Part shown: positions 1 to 9,300 of the stretch, piece by piece
How the letters are laid out: every line of letters starts with the position of its first letter
How positions within the stretch are numbered: position 1 is the first letter of the stretch
From: Stackebrandtia endophytica
GTDB lineage: Bacteria; Actinomycetota; Actinomycetes; Mycobacteriales; Micromonosporaceae
DNA length: 64,000 nucleotides
Direction: 5' to 3'
Assembly (NCBI RefSeq): GCF_006716355.1
Contig: NZ_VFOW01000001.1
Location: 4,898,001 to 4,962,000 of the forward strand
The notes under the pieces: model-generated
Seen by the model: the letters and a program-made list of their open reading frames with translations, nothing else
What the model was told of the DNA's origin: nothing
Databases searched by the model: none
Program-made: the position numbers and the translations under genes

Positions 1-350
1 CAGCGGTCGGCGATGAGCAGGGTATTGCCGTCCGAGTCCTTGGCGGTGAACCAGAAACAGGTCTCGTCGTCGCCGTTGACCTCACCAACGTCACCGCCGA
101 TCTGGTTGAGGCGTTCACGTAGTTCGTCAAGGTCTGCGGCGATCAGGTTGAACGGTGCCCACGCTAGTCCGGGCTGGGCACTGATGCCGCTCTTGGGGCC
201 CATCAACGTCAGCTTGGCCGACCCGGATGTCTGTAGGACCGCCGCGTGGTCCTCGATGCTCAGAACCTGCCACCCGAATGTCCCCGAATACCACTTCGCG
301 GCGGCTTCGGGGTCACTGACCGGCAGAAATGCGCTCCCAATGTGTGTCAC
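1..350 (-). CDS. VOC (glyoxalase-fold) family protein, C-terminus beyond window
   Basis: A GTG at 350 opens a frame that runs without a stop to the window edge, giving 116 residues of a gene whose 3' end lies outside. The start (GSAFLPVSDPEAAAKWYSGTFGW) carries the usual VOC beginning: a first beta strand, then a D-x-E-x-A-x-x-W/F-Y helix. The last visible part (CFWFTAKDSDGNTLLIADR) matches the final strand, in which a D-x-x-G-N turn precedes the metal-ligand position. VOC proteins include metal-dependent dioxygenases, glyoxalases and drug-binding proteins, and the sequence does not say which this is. The start overlaps the stop of a 35-codon upstream frame (GTGA), suggesting translational coupling. 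Family assignment is firm; the substrate is unknown. Confidence 0.8.
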   Translation of the reverse strand, partial: MTHIGSAFLPVSDPEAAAKWYSGTFGWQVLSIEDHAAVLQTSGSAKLTLMGPKSGISAQPGLAWAPFNLIAADLDELRERLNQIGGDVGEVNGDDETCFWFTAKDSDGNTLLIADR

Positions 351-454
351 TCCGCGAGCCTAACCCGCTCATCCGACACCACGGAATACGAGCCGGCGTC
401 CGGGGACCTTCGCGTCCATCCCCGGGATCGTGCGGTGGGAAGGGCGGTGCTCAC
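347..454 (-). CDS. possible 35-aa leader peptide upstream of the VOC gene
   Basis: A short frame starts with GTG at 454 behind an AAAGGAG Shine-Dalgarno-like sequence (465-471, about 10 nt upstream) and ends in TGA at 347-349. That stop overlaps the GTG of the VOC gene. The peptide is basic and matches no family I recognise; it ends SVVSDERVRLAE. A 7-bp inverted repeat (400-406 with 419-425) lies inside it. The ribosome binding site and the exact stop-start overlap argue for a translated leader. Its small size and lack of a family argue for caution. The rest of 455-642 shows nothing I can assign. Confidence 0.35.
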   Translation of the reverse strand: MSTALPTARSRGWTRRSPDAGSYSVVSDERVRLAE

Positions 455-642
455 GGTGGGGCTACTCCTTTCGGAGAATCGGCCCATCACGAAGAGGCTC
501 GCGGCTGCCTACGAGTGCGCGTTTCCGTGTCGATGTCGAATCCGGATGGCGAAGCGGTGTGCGTCGGTCGGCGCCCGTTCCCCCACGAGTGAACGGTCTC
601 AAAGCGACAGTCTATTGAGGTGTATCGCGGATGGAGTGCCGG

Positions 643-1134
643 TCAGGCGGAGGGGCTCCATCCGTCCTTGGCCCGGATCGTGCCGTTGATCCGTCGGGCG
701 CTGCGTTCCAGCTGCATTGCCTGGGTGCGGGTGAGTGGGGCGAACACCAGTTGACGCACGAGTGCGACATGCCCCGGTTCTGCCGCGAGCATGGCGTCCC
801 GGCCGGCTTCGGTGAGCACCGCAATGGTGATGCGCCCGTCGCCCGGGTCGGGTGCGCGACGCAGCCAGCCTCTGCGTTCGAGGCGTGCCGCGGCACGCGA
901 GAGTCGCGAGAGAGTGCTGTTGGCGTAGCCGGCCAGCTCGCTCATGCGTAGTGTGCCGTCTTTGGTCCGGGAGAGCGCGAAGAGGATCCCGAACTCGAAG
1001 TGGCTCATCCCTGCGTCCCGCTGCAGTTGCGCATCCAATGCAGCTGGAAGCCACTCCAATAGCGTCGCAAGCGTTGACCAGGTCTCGAGCTCCTCCGGAT
1101 CGAACGAGTCGGGAACGGGTGTGGTGGCAGTCAT
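643..1134 (-). CDS. MarR family transcriptional regulator
   Basis: This 163-residue protein has the usual MarR length and layout. A dimerisation helix leads into a winged helix-turn-helix at about residues 45-110. The recognition helix reads NSTLSRLSRAAARLERRGWLRR and the wing carries D-P-x-D-G-R (DPGDGRITIAVLTEAG), the diagnostic MarR wing sequence. It is transcribed away from the SDR gene at 1246, and the 111-bp gap holds two near-identical partly palindromic sites 33 bp apart. By MarR precedent it probably represses itself and the SDR and is released by a small ligand. The ATG at 1134 is the only sensible start. The ligand is unknown. Confidence 0.92.
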   Translation of the reverse strand: MTATTPVPDSFDPEELETWSTLATLLEWLPAALDAQLQRDAGMSHFEFGILFALSRTKDGTLRMSELAGYANSTLSRLSRAAARLERRGWLRRAPDPGDGRITIAVLTEAGRDAMLAAEPGHVALVRQLVFAPLTRTQAMQLERSARRINGTIRAKDGWSPSA

Positions 1135-1153
1135 GCGACGAACCTACCTCATC

Positions 1154-1205
1154 ACTTGTCTGGGAAAGTAAAACGACCTAGGGTTAACTTGCTCAGGAAA
1201 GTAAT
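1154..1205. promoter_or_regulatory. tandem operator-like repeats between MarR and SDR genes
   Basis: Two 19-bp copies, ACTTGTCTGGGAAAGTAAA (1154-1172) and ACTTGCTCAGGAAAGTAAT (1187-1205), match at 14 of 19 positions. Each is partly palindromic (ACTT...AAGT). They start 33 bp apart, about three helical turns, so they face the same side of the DNA. They lie in the only intergenic space between the divergent MarR and SDR genes. Binding by the adjacent MarR protein is inferred. Confidence 0.55.
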
Positions 1206-1245
1206 TGGATTGATGGTGATCGCGCCAAGGAAGGGACGTTCGAAC

Positions 1246-2031
1246 ATGGATTTGCAGCTGACGGGCAAGAGGGTTTTCATCAGCGGCTCGACCCAAGGGA
1301 TCGGCTACGCGGTTGCCGCGGCCTGTGTCGCGGAGGGCGCGGCGGTGATTCTCAACGGTCGGGACCCGAAGCGGGTGACGGGCGCGGTGACTCGGCTGCG
1401 CGACGCGGTCCCGGGCGGTGATGTCTCAGGCATCGCCGCCGATCTCGCCGACCCCGCGCAGGTCCAGTTGCTCCTTGAGGAGCTCGGTCCGGTTGACGTC
1501 CTGATCAACAACGCGGGGATATTCGATGTCGCGCCACTGGGCGAGATCTCCGATGAGGAATGGCTCCGCTACTTCCAGGTCAACGCCATGAGCGGCGTCC
1601 GCCTTGCGCGTGGCCTCCTCGCTCCGATGCTCGAACGCGGTTGGGGCCGGATCATCTTCATCGGGACGGAGTCCGCCGTTGACGTGCCCGGCGACATGCT
1701 GCACTACGGCGCGACGAAGGCCGCAGCGCTCGCCTTCGCGAACGGGCTCGCCAAGCTCACCCGCGGCACCGCCGTCACCGTCAACACCGTCCTGGGTGGA
1801 CCCACTTACTCCGACGGCGTCGCTCAGACGGTCAAGCAGATCGCGACCGCCCAGTCCGTTCCCGAAGAAACACTGAAGGCGGCACTGGTGCGCGAGGGTT
1901 CACTCATCCAGCGGTTCATCGAGCCCGACGAGATCGCGAACCTGGTCGCCTACCTCGCCAGCCCGCTCTCCTCGGCCACCAACGGGGCCACGCTACGCGC
2001 GGACGGCGGCGTGCTCCAGACCGTGTGCTGA
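1246..2031 (+). CDS. short-chain dehydrogenase/reductase (SDR)
   Basis: This 261-residue classical SDR has cofactor motif GSTQGIG (14-20), NNAG (88-91), catalytic Ser143 and the Y-x-x-x-K pair Tyr154/Lys158. Arg39 after the second strand (NGRD) suggests NADP(H) preference. I chose ATG 1246 because AAGGAAGGGA lies about 9 nt upstream and the protein then begins directly at the first Rossmann strand; the frame stays open 5' to about 1156, but that part resembles no SDR. It is divergent from a MarR regulator across operator-like repeats, suggesting inducible expression. The substrate cannot be told from sequence. Confidence 0.9.
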   Translation: MDLQLTGKRVFISGSTQGIGYAVAAACVAEGAAVILNGRDPKRVTGAVTRLRDAVPGGDVSGIAADLADPAQVQLLLEELGPVDVLINNAGIFDVAPLGEISDEEWLRYFQVNAMSGVRLARGLLAPMLERGWGRIIFIGTESAVDVPGDMLHYGATKAAALAFANGLAKLTRGTAVTVNTVLGGPTYSDGVAQTVKQIATAQSVPEETLKAALVREGSLIQRFIEPDEIANLVAYLASPLSSATNGATLRADGGVLQTVC

Positions 2032-2373
2032 GAAGCTATTTCTTCGTCCGGCCGTGGAAGGTCGGTGCCGGTATCGTCAACAAACCCTTGATCGGTCGCT
2101 GCGTCCGGACTACTTCGACTTCGGTAGGGATGAGGCCCTGATGACCACCGAAGCCGATGCGACCTTCAAGTCGCTCGACAACGGACCCGCGAGACCCGGG
2201 AATCTCCACCGGTGACCTTGGGCCGGTGACCACCGATCTGCATTGAACGGGCGCCACCGGCCGACGTCGCCGACGAGACAGCTCGTGGACTTGTCCGCAA
2301 TCGGTCCCGTCACGCAGACTCTGAAACCCTTTGGTCCGACCATCGTGAGAGGCGCGTTTCCCGACGAGGACTG
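2032..2373. other. convergent intergenic region with an unassigned open stretch
   Basis: These 342 bp separate the SDR stop from a shared terminator. On the plus strand a GTG at 2054 opens 53 codons ending at 2215, with an internal segment RPDYFDFGRDEALMTTEADA. It has no ribosome binding site and I recognise no family. It could be a decayed 3' gene fragment. The remainder (2216-2373) shows nothing assignable. Confidence 0.3.
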
Positions 2374-2392
2374 AACCCCCAAAAGGGGGTTT
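2374..2392. terminator. bidirectional intrinsic terminator
   Basis: AACCCCC (2374-2380), loop AAAA, GGGGGTT (2385-2391) forms a 7-bp hairpin followed by T. It sits between the converging SDR and hydrolase genes, so it probably ends both transcripts. Confidence 0.6.
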
Positions 2393-2423
2393 CCCGGAGG
2401 TCCCTGGCGGCGGTCGCCCGCCT

Positions 2424-3101
2424 TCAGATCCATCCGTCCAAAGACGACAGAAACTCGTCGTACGAGCTGACGTGCGGTGCGTGATCGGCACCGGGGACGC
2501 TGCGAGTGATGAGGCCGGCCCTGCGCAGGCGTGCCGCCTCCGAACCCGAGATCACTCCGGATTCGGCGTACTGCACCAGCGAGGGGGTCATCGGGTCCGG
2601 TGTGAGGTCGGTGCCACCGATGTCGTGCAGAAAACCTGCGGTGGTTTTCGGGTCCCAACGCCCCGTCTCGCCGACGGGATGTACCGAGGAGGCGAGGGCG
2701 TCGGCGAGTTCGCCCGCCGTCAGGTCACCGTACGGTGGTGGCCGGAACAACGTCTCCGAGTAGACGGTGCGGGTCGCCCTCACGTCGGCGGCGAGCAGCG
2801 ACAGAACCATGCCTCCGAGGGAGTGTCCCACTGCCAGGTCGGGTTCGCGGGGGAGGACGTCCAGCACCGCCGTCGTGAATTCCTCGGCCGAGGAACCGGG
2901 CATCGCCGACGACCTTCCATGCCCCGGCAGATCCGGTGCGAACACCCGGTAGCCCAGTGCCGCAAGGGTTTGACCGAAACGTCTCCAGGTCGTGGAGTCG
3001 TCGGCCATCCCGTGCAGCAACACGGCCAGCTTGCTGCCGTCACCCCACTGGTGTGCGCTGAGTCCCATGTGCTCCGAGCATAGTCTTACGAATTCGTTCA
3101 T
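2424..3101 (-). CDS. alpha/beta hydrolase
   Basis: This 225-residue alpha/beta hydrolase has the oxyanion segment LLHGMADDSTTW (29-39), the DLPGHGRSS turn (57-65) and nucleophile elbow VGHSLGG (Ser94). A His near the C-terminus (GADHAPHVS) completes the likely triad. The length and GHSLGG elbow fit small esterase-type hydrolases better than type II NRPS thioesterases. Still, it is divergent from the NRPS genes, whose assembly line has no thioesterase, so a role in product release or hydrolysis is possible but unproven. ATG 3101 is assumed; an internal Met12 is the alternative start. Confidence 0.85.
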   Translation of the reverse strand: MNEFVRLCSEHMGLSAHQWGDGSKLAVLLHGMADDSTTWRRFGQTLAALGYRVFAPDLPGHGRSSAMPGSSAEEFTTAVLDVLPREPDLAVGHSLGGMVLSLLAADVRATRTVYSETLFRPPPYGDLTAGELADALASSVHPVGETGRWDPKTTAGFLHDIGGTDLTPDPMTPSLVQYAESGVISGSEAARLRRAGLITRSVPGADHAPHVSSYDEFLSSLDGWI

Positions 3102-3315
3102 CTGAATACTTGGGCGTGAGTGTTATGCTCTGCCACCCGAGTTCCACGGTGCTCTTCCCCGACTCGGCCTGCCATCCCGTGCGGCAACTCAGCCGACTGG
3201 GATATGACGCTGTGCTCGGCGGTGGAGCCGTTACCTCAAATGGCGGCCACAGACCACCCACCACGCGGTGGCTGCGGACTCGTGACTTCCCAAAGGCGCG
3301 CGCAGGCGAGGTGAC

Positions 3316-6300
3316 GTGTACGACAACGCTGAGACCACCCACCGTGGTGGTGGGACGGAACCGGGGCCTCCGGGAGATCGTCGACGCCGACCGGGAACCG
3401 AACCGGCGGATCTTGGCCATCACACGGTGCACCGACTCTTCCAACAACGGGTCCGGACGTCACCAGGGTTGCCGGCGCTGCGGGATCACGAGCGAGTCCT
3501 CAGTTACGCCGAGTTGGATGCCCGTGCCGACGACGTGGCCCGCGACCTTGCCGCAACGGGTGTCCGAGCCGAGCAGCCGGTCGCGTTGATCATGGCCAGG
3601 AGCATCGATGTGGTCGTCGCGATGCTGGGCATTCTCAAGGCCGGGGCGGTGTGTGCTCCGCTACACGACTCACTGCCGCCCGCGAGACTGCGGCAGGTGC
3701 TGCACGAGACCGGCGCGGCCCTGCTGCTGACCGATCGAGCGCACGACCCCGCCGACATCGGTGACACACCGGTCCGCAGATTCGGGGACGCGACCACTAC
3801 CGACCCCGAACTACCAGCCGAACCGCTGACGGGCGACGTCCCGTCCGACAACCTGGCCTACCTGATCTTCACCTCGGGTTCGACCGGCACCGCCAAGGCG
3901 GTGTCGCTGACCCACCGGGGGCTGGTGGCGCTGGCACGGGACGAGTTGTGTGCCGAAGGGCCCGGACGACGCGTCCTCTTCCATTCCCCTCACGCGTTCG
4001 ACGCCTCGTTGTACGAGCTGTGGGCGGCTCTGTTGAGCGGCGGTGAGGTCGTCGTCGCTCCCGACGTGCCGATGACCGCAGGGGTCCTCACCCGGCTGGT
4101 CGAACGTCATCGGCTGACCACGGCGTTCCTGACCACGGCGCTGTTCTCGGCCATGATGGATGACGATCCGCGGTGCCTGTCGGGGCTGAGCCGCGTCTGG
4201 ACCGGAGGGGAACGGGCGTCCACCCGGGCGTTTCGTACCGCGATGACCTCGTGTCCCGATGTGGAACTCGTCCACGCCTATGGACCGGCCGAGGCGACCA
4301 CGTACACCACGTGCCACCCGGTGCGCGCTACCGATCGGTTCGCCGCGGGAGTCCCCATCGGACATCCGATGCGCGATGTGCGGGTGTACCTGCTCGATGA
4401 GACGTTGCGCCCGGTGTCCACCGGAACGGTCGGAGAGATATACGTCGCTGGCAGCGGTCTGGCGCGTGGCTATCTGGGTCGGCCCGGGCTCACCGCGGAA
4501 CGGTTCGTCGCCGATCCCTTCGCCGCCGACGGAACCCGCATGTATCGCACCGGTGATCTCGCCGTCGCGGATACCGATGGCGCGTTGGTCTTCGCGGGGC
4601 GGACCGACCACCAGGTGAAGATCCGTGGATTCCGAATCGAGCCCGGTGAGATCACCGCCGTATTGCTGAACGACCCGGACGTCGCCGCGGCCACCGTCGT
4701 CACCGCGCCGGGGCCGGACGCGTCAGCCGATCACCGCATTCACTCCTATGTGGTGCCGCACGGTGACCCAGGTGACCCGGCGACGTTTCCCGACGTCCTG
4801 CGCTCACGGCTTCGCGACCTCCTGCCCGAGTACCTGGTACCCGACACGGTGACTCTGCTCGACTCGCTGCCACTGACCGACAACCAGAAGATAGACACCT
4901 CGCGACTGCCGACCCCGGCGATCGTCACCTCGATACGGGACGGGTCTGCCCGCACCGCTCGCGAGGAGGTGTTGGCCGGCCTGTTCTCCGATGTCCTGGG
5001 CATCGACGTCGGAATCGACGACGACTTCTTCGCCGTCGGTGGGCACTCGTTGTTGGCGACGCGATTGATCAGCCGGATCAGGGCGGTCCTGCACGTCGAG
5101 GTGACCGTCGGTGAACTGCTCGACGCACCGACGGTGGCGAAGTTGAGCGAGGTGGTGGCCGCAGGAGCGACGGCACAGCGGCCGCCGCTGGAGGTCACGG
5201 ACCGGCCCGAGGTGATGCCACTGTCGTTCGCGCAGCGGCGCCTGTGGTTCCTGCACCGGATGGAGGGCCCCAGCCCCACCTACAACCTTCCGGTGATGTT
5301 GCGCCTGGAGGGCCGTCTCGACCTTTCTGCACTGCGCGCCGCATTCGGCGACCTTATGGCCCGGCATGAGAGTCTGCGCACGCTGTTGACGGAACAGGAC
5401 GGCGAACCGCAGCAGGTTTGTCATCCGACCGAGTCCACCGGACCGCAGTTCACCGCCGTCGAACTCGACGAATCCGAGGTGGACGAAGCCGTCGCCGAGG
5501 CGACCGGGTGGCGGTTCGACCTCGCCACCGAGTTCCCGATGCGGGTGCACGTGCTGAGCTCGGCACCCGACCGGCACGTTCTGCTGATCGTGCTGCACCA
5601 TGTCGCCGCCGACGGTTGGTCCCTGGGGCCGTTGGTGTCGGACCTGGCGGCCGCGTACCGAGCACGCGCCCGGGGAGGGAAACCCGGCCTGCCACAGCTT
5701 CCCGTGCAGTACGCCGACTACACGCTCTGGCAACGGAAGCTGCTCGCCGATGAGACCGACGGGCTGCTGGATCGCCAGTTGCGCTACTGGCGCCGTCAAC
5801 TGGCCGGACTGCCCGCCCAGGTGGGGCCACCGGCCGACCGACCGCGTCCTCGGATGGTCTCCCACCGTGGCGACGAGTTGCGATTCGTGCTCCCGCCGAA
5901 ACTGCATGAACTGCTGGCCCAGACCGCCAGGGAACGCGGAGTGACGCTGTTCATGATCCTGCACGCGGGATTGGTCGCCGCGCTGCATCGGATGGGCGCC
6001 GGCGATGACATCCCGATCGGCACCATGATCGCCAACCGGACCGATGTCGCTCTCGATCAACTGGTGGGCTTCTTCACCAACACCCTGGTGTTGAGAGTGG
6101 ACGCCGCCGGTGATCCGACGATGGAGCAGTTGATCGGTCGGGTCCGTGACACCGACCTGGCCGCGTATGCGCACCAAGACGTCCCGTTCGAAACGCTCGT
6201 GGAGGACCTCAATCCCGCCCGTTCGACCAGCCACCATCCGCTGTTCCAGGTCGCGTTGACGTTGCAGAACGCCGAGGTCGCCGATGTGGACTGGCCGGAC

Positions 6301-9300
6301 CTGCGGGTAGAGCAGGAGATCGCCACCACCGGGAGCGCCCGATTCGATCTGTGGTTCTCGTTGTCGGAGACGACGACCTCCGACGGTGAGGAGACTTTGG
6401 GTGGGTTGATCGAGTACAGCACGGACATCTTCGATCGGGACACGGTGGCGGTGTTGATCGACCGGTGGACGGCGGTGTTGAACGTGATCGTCACCGACGC
6501 CACCGCGCCGTTGTCCCACATCTACCTCACCTCCACCGCCGAACGCGACCGGCTACGCCGAGGCGGTGCCGAATCGGAGACGCCCGAGGCCTGGTCGGAA
6601 CCGCAGCACGTCGCTGACATGGTGATGGCGCAGGCGCAACGGACTCCGACCGATATCGCGGTCCAGTGCGGCGAAACCGTCCTCACATACGATGAGCTTC
6701 GCGACCGCGCACTGGCGTTGGCCGCCCGGCTGCGGGACATCGGTGTGGGAGGCGAAGACCGCGTCGCGGTCGCCGTCGGGCGGTCCGTGGAGGCGATCGT
6801 CGCGGTCCTGGCCGTCTTCCGGTTGGGCGCGTGTTATGTGCCGCTGGACCTGGCGCACCCGGACGCCCGGCTCGCCGAGGTACTGGCGGACGCCTCACCG
6901 CGAGCGTTGCTGACGACCACCGCGGTCGCCGATAGATTGCCCGCCGACTCCGCCCCCTCACGTTTGTTGCTGGATCAGGCGGATTCATTCCGACCCACGT
7001 CACCGGACCGGGGGTTCGGCGCGCCGCCGCCGGGGCAATCGGCTTACCTCGTCTACACCTCCGGATCGACGGGTAGGCCCAAGGGCATCCTGATGCCGCA
7101 TGGGGTGGTGGAGAACATCCTTCGGTGGCATCGCCCCTCGCCCAACCGGGTCGCCCAGTTCACCTCGGTCGGTTTCGATGTATCGATCCAGGAGATCTTC
7201 ACCCCGCTCGTCTGCGGAGGGACGCTGGTCGTGCCGGACGAGGAGACGCGGCGCGACCCCGAACGGCTCGTCGGTTGGATCGACCGGCAGCGCGTCAACA
7301 CGCTCTTCTGTCCGACCACTGTGTTGGACGCCCTGGCCACCGCTGCGGCTGAGTCGGGCAGCACCTTGCCCACACTCACCGGCATCGTCCAGGCCGGGGA
7401 GCGTTTCGACGGCCGCAGCCTGTCTCGGCTGGCGGCCTCCGGGCGCCGGGTGCACAACGAATACGGGCCCGCCGAGACCAACATCGCCACCGGACACGTC
7501 CTGCCCGATCCCTGGCCCGATCCGGTGCCGCTCGGTCGACCCGTGACGCACACACGGGTGTATGTGCTGGGTCCGCACCTCGAACTCGCTCCGTCCGGTG
7601 TGTACGGTGAGTTGTACATCGTCGGCCCCGGCGTCGCTCGCGGCTATCACGGCCAGCCCGGACTCACCGCCTCCCGGTTCGTAGCCTGCCCGTTCGGCGC
7701 GCCGGGTGAACGCATGTATCGGACCGGTGACCGGGCCCGCTGGACCCTGAGCGGTGAACTGGAGTTCGGTGGCAGATTCGACGAGCAGGTCAAGGTTCGT
7801 GGCGTGCGGGCCGAGCCCGCCGAGATAACCGCAACCCTGCTCGCCCACCCCGAGGTGGCGAACGCCGCCGTGGTCGACACCGGTGGACTGGAGGGGCCGG
7901 TCCGACTGAGCGGATACGTGGTGCCCACGGCGGGTTGCACCCTGGATGCCACCTCGTTGCGCGGATGGCTCGCCCGTCGACTGCCGGAGCAGCTGGTGCC
8001 CACCACCTTCACGGTTCTGCCGCAGTTGCCGCGCACGGTCAACGGCAAACTCGACGTGGCCGCCCTGCCGCCGCCGGGTCCCGATGGTGCGATGAACAGG
8101 CGAAAGCCCCGCACCTCGGAGGAATGGGCCCTGCACGGCATCTTCACCGATGTACTGGGCATGACCGAGATCGGTGTCGACGACGACTTCTTCGAACTCG
8201 GTGGCCATTCGCTGTTGGCCACGCGGGTGGTGAGCCGAGTGCGGGCCATGATGAAAGTGGAGATACCGGTTCGCGCGTTGTTCGAAGCGCCGACGGTCGC
8301 GACCTTGGCCGCCTGGCTCAGCGCGGCCGGCCGAGCGGCGCGCCCCGCCCTGACCCGCCGACCGCGACCCGCCGCCGTGCCGTTGTCCTTCGCGCAGCAG
8401 CGATTGTGGTTCCTGCATCGGATCGACACTCTCGGCCCCACCTACAACTCACCGATGGCGTTGCGGCTGTCCGGAGAGCTCGACCATGAGGCGTTGCGTG
8501 CCGCGCTGGTTGACCTGATCGACCGGCATGAGCCGCTGCGGACGGTCTTCCCCTCCGAAGCGGGTGAACCCCGGCAGTCGGTGCGACCCGTCATCCCCGG
8601 TGACAGTCCGCTGCGTATTCGTGAGATCGCTCCGGATCGGTTGGAGGCGGCCCTCACGGATGAAGCCCGCAGACCGTTCGATCTGTCATCCGAGACACCG
8701 CTGCGGGCACAGCTGTTCCTGCCGGGTCCCATTCGGTCGGGGGACACTGCCGACCGAGTGTTGCTGCTGGTCGTCAACCACATCGCCAGCGACGGCTGGT
8801 CGCTGGGTCCGCTGGCCGACGACCTCGGCACCGCCTACCGCGCCCGCGCCGCAGGCAGGGCTCCCGACTGGGCTCCGCTTCCGGTGCAGTACGCCGACTA
8901 TGCCCTGTGGCAGCGGGAGTTGCTGGAGTCGCGGGAGGCGTCTGGTGTTCGATCGGTTCAGGAAAGGTACTGGCGCCGGAAGTTGGCGGGATCCCCGCCG
9001 GTGTTGGACCTGCCGCTGGACCGCCCGCGTCCGGCCGTGGCCGGCTATCGGGGTGACCAGGTGCCGATACGCATGTCCGCCCGGCTTCACCGGGCGCTCG
9101 TCGAGCTGGGCCGGTCGCACGACGCCACCCTGTTCATGGTGTTGCACGCCGGGCTTGCCGCGACTCTGACCGGTATGGGTGTGGGAACAGATCTGCCCAT
9201 CGGAACCGCGATCGCCGGTCGTACCGATGAAGCCCTGGACGACCTGGTCGGATTCTTCGTCAACACCTTGGTGTTGCGCACCGATACCGACGGGGACCCA

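Noticed and set aside
4804-6519. Long open frame on the minus strand (about 570 codons)
   Set aside because: It lies antisense to a well-defined NRPS C domain and shows low-complexity His/Gln/Gly/Arg-rich translation typical of high-G+C antisense frames.
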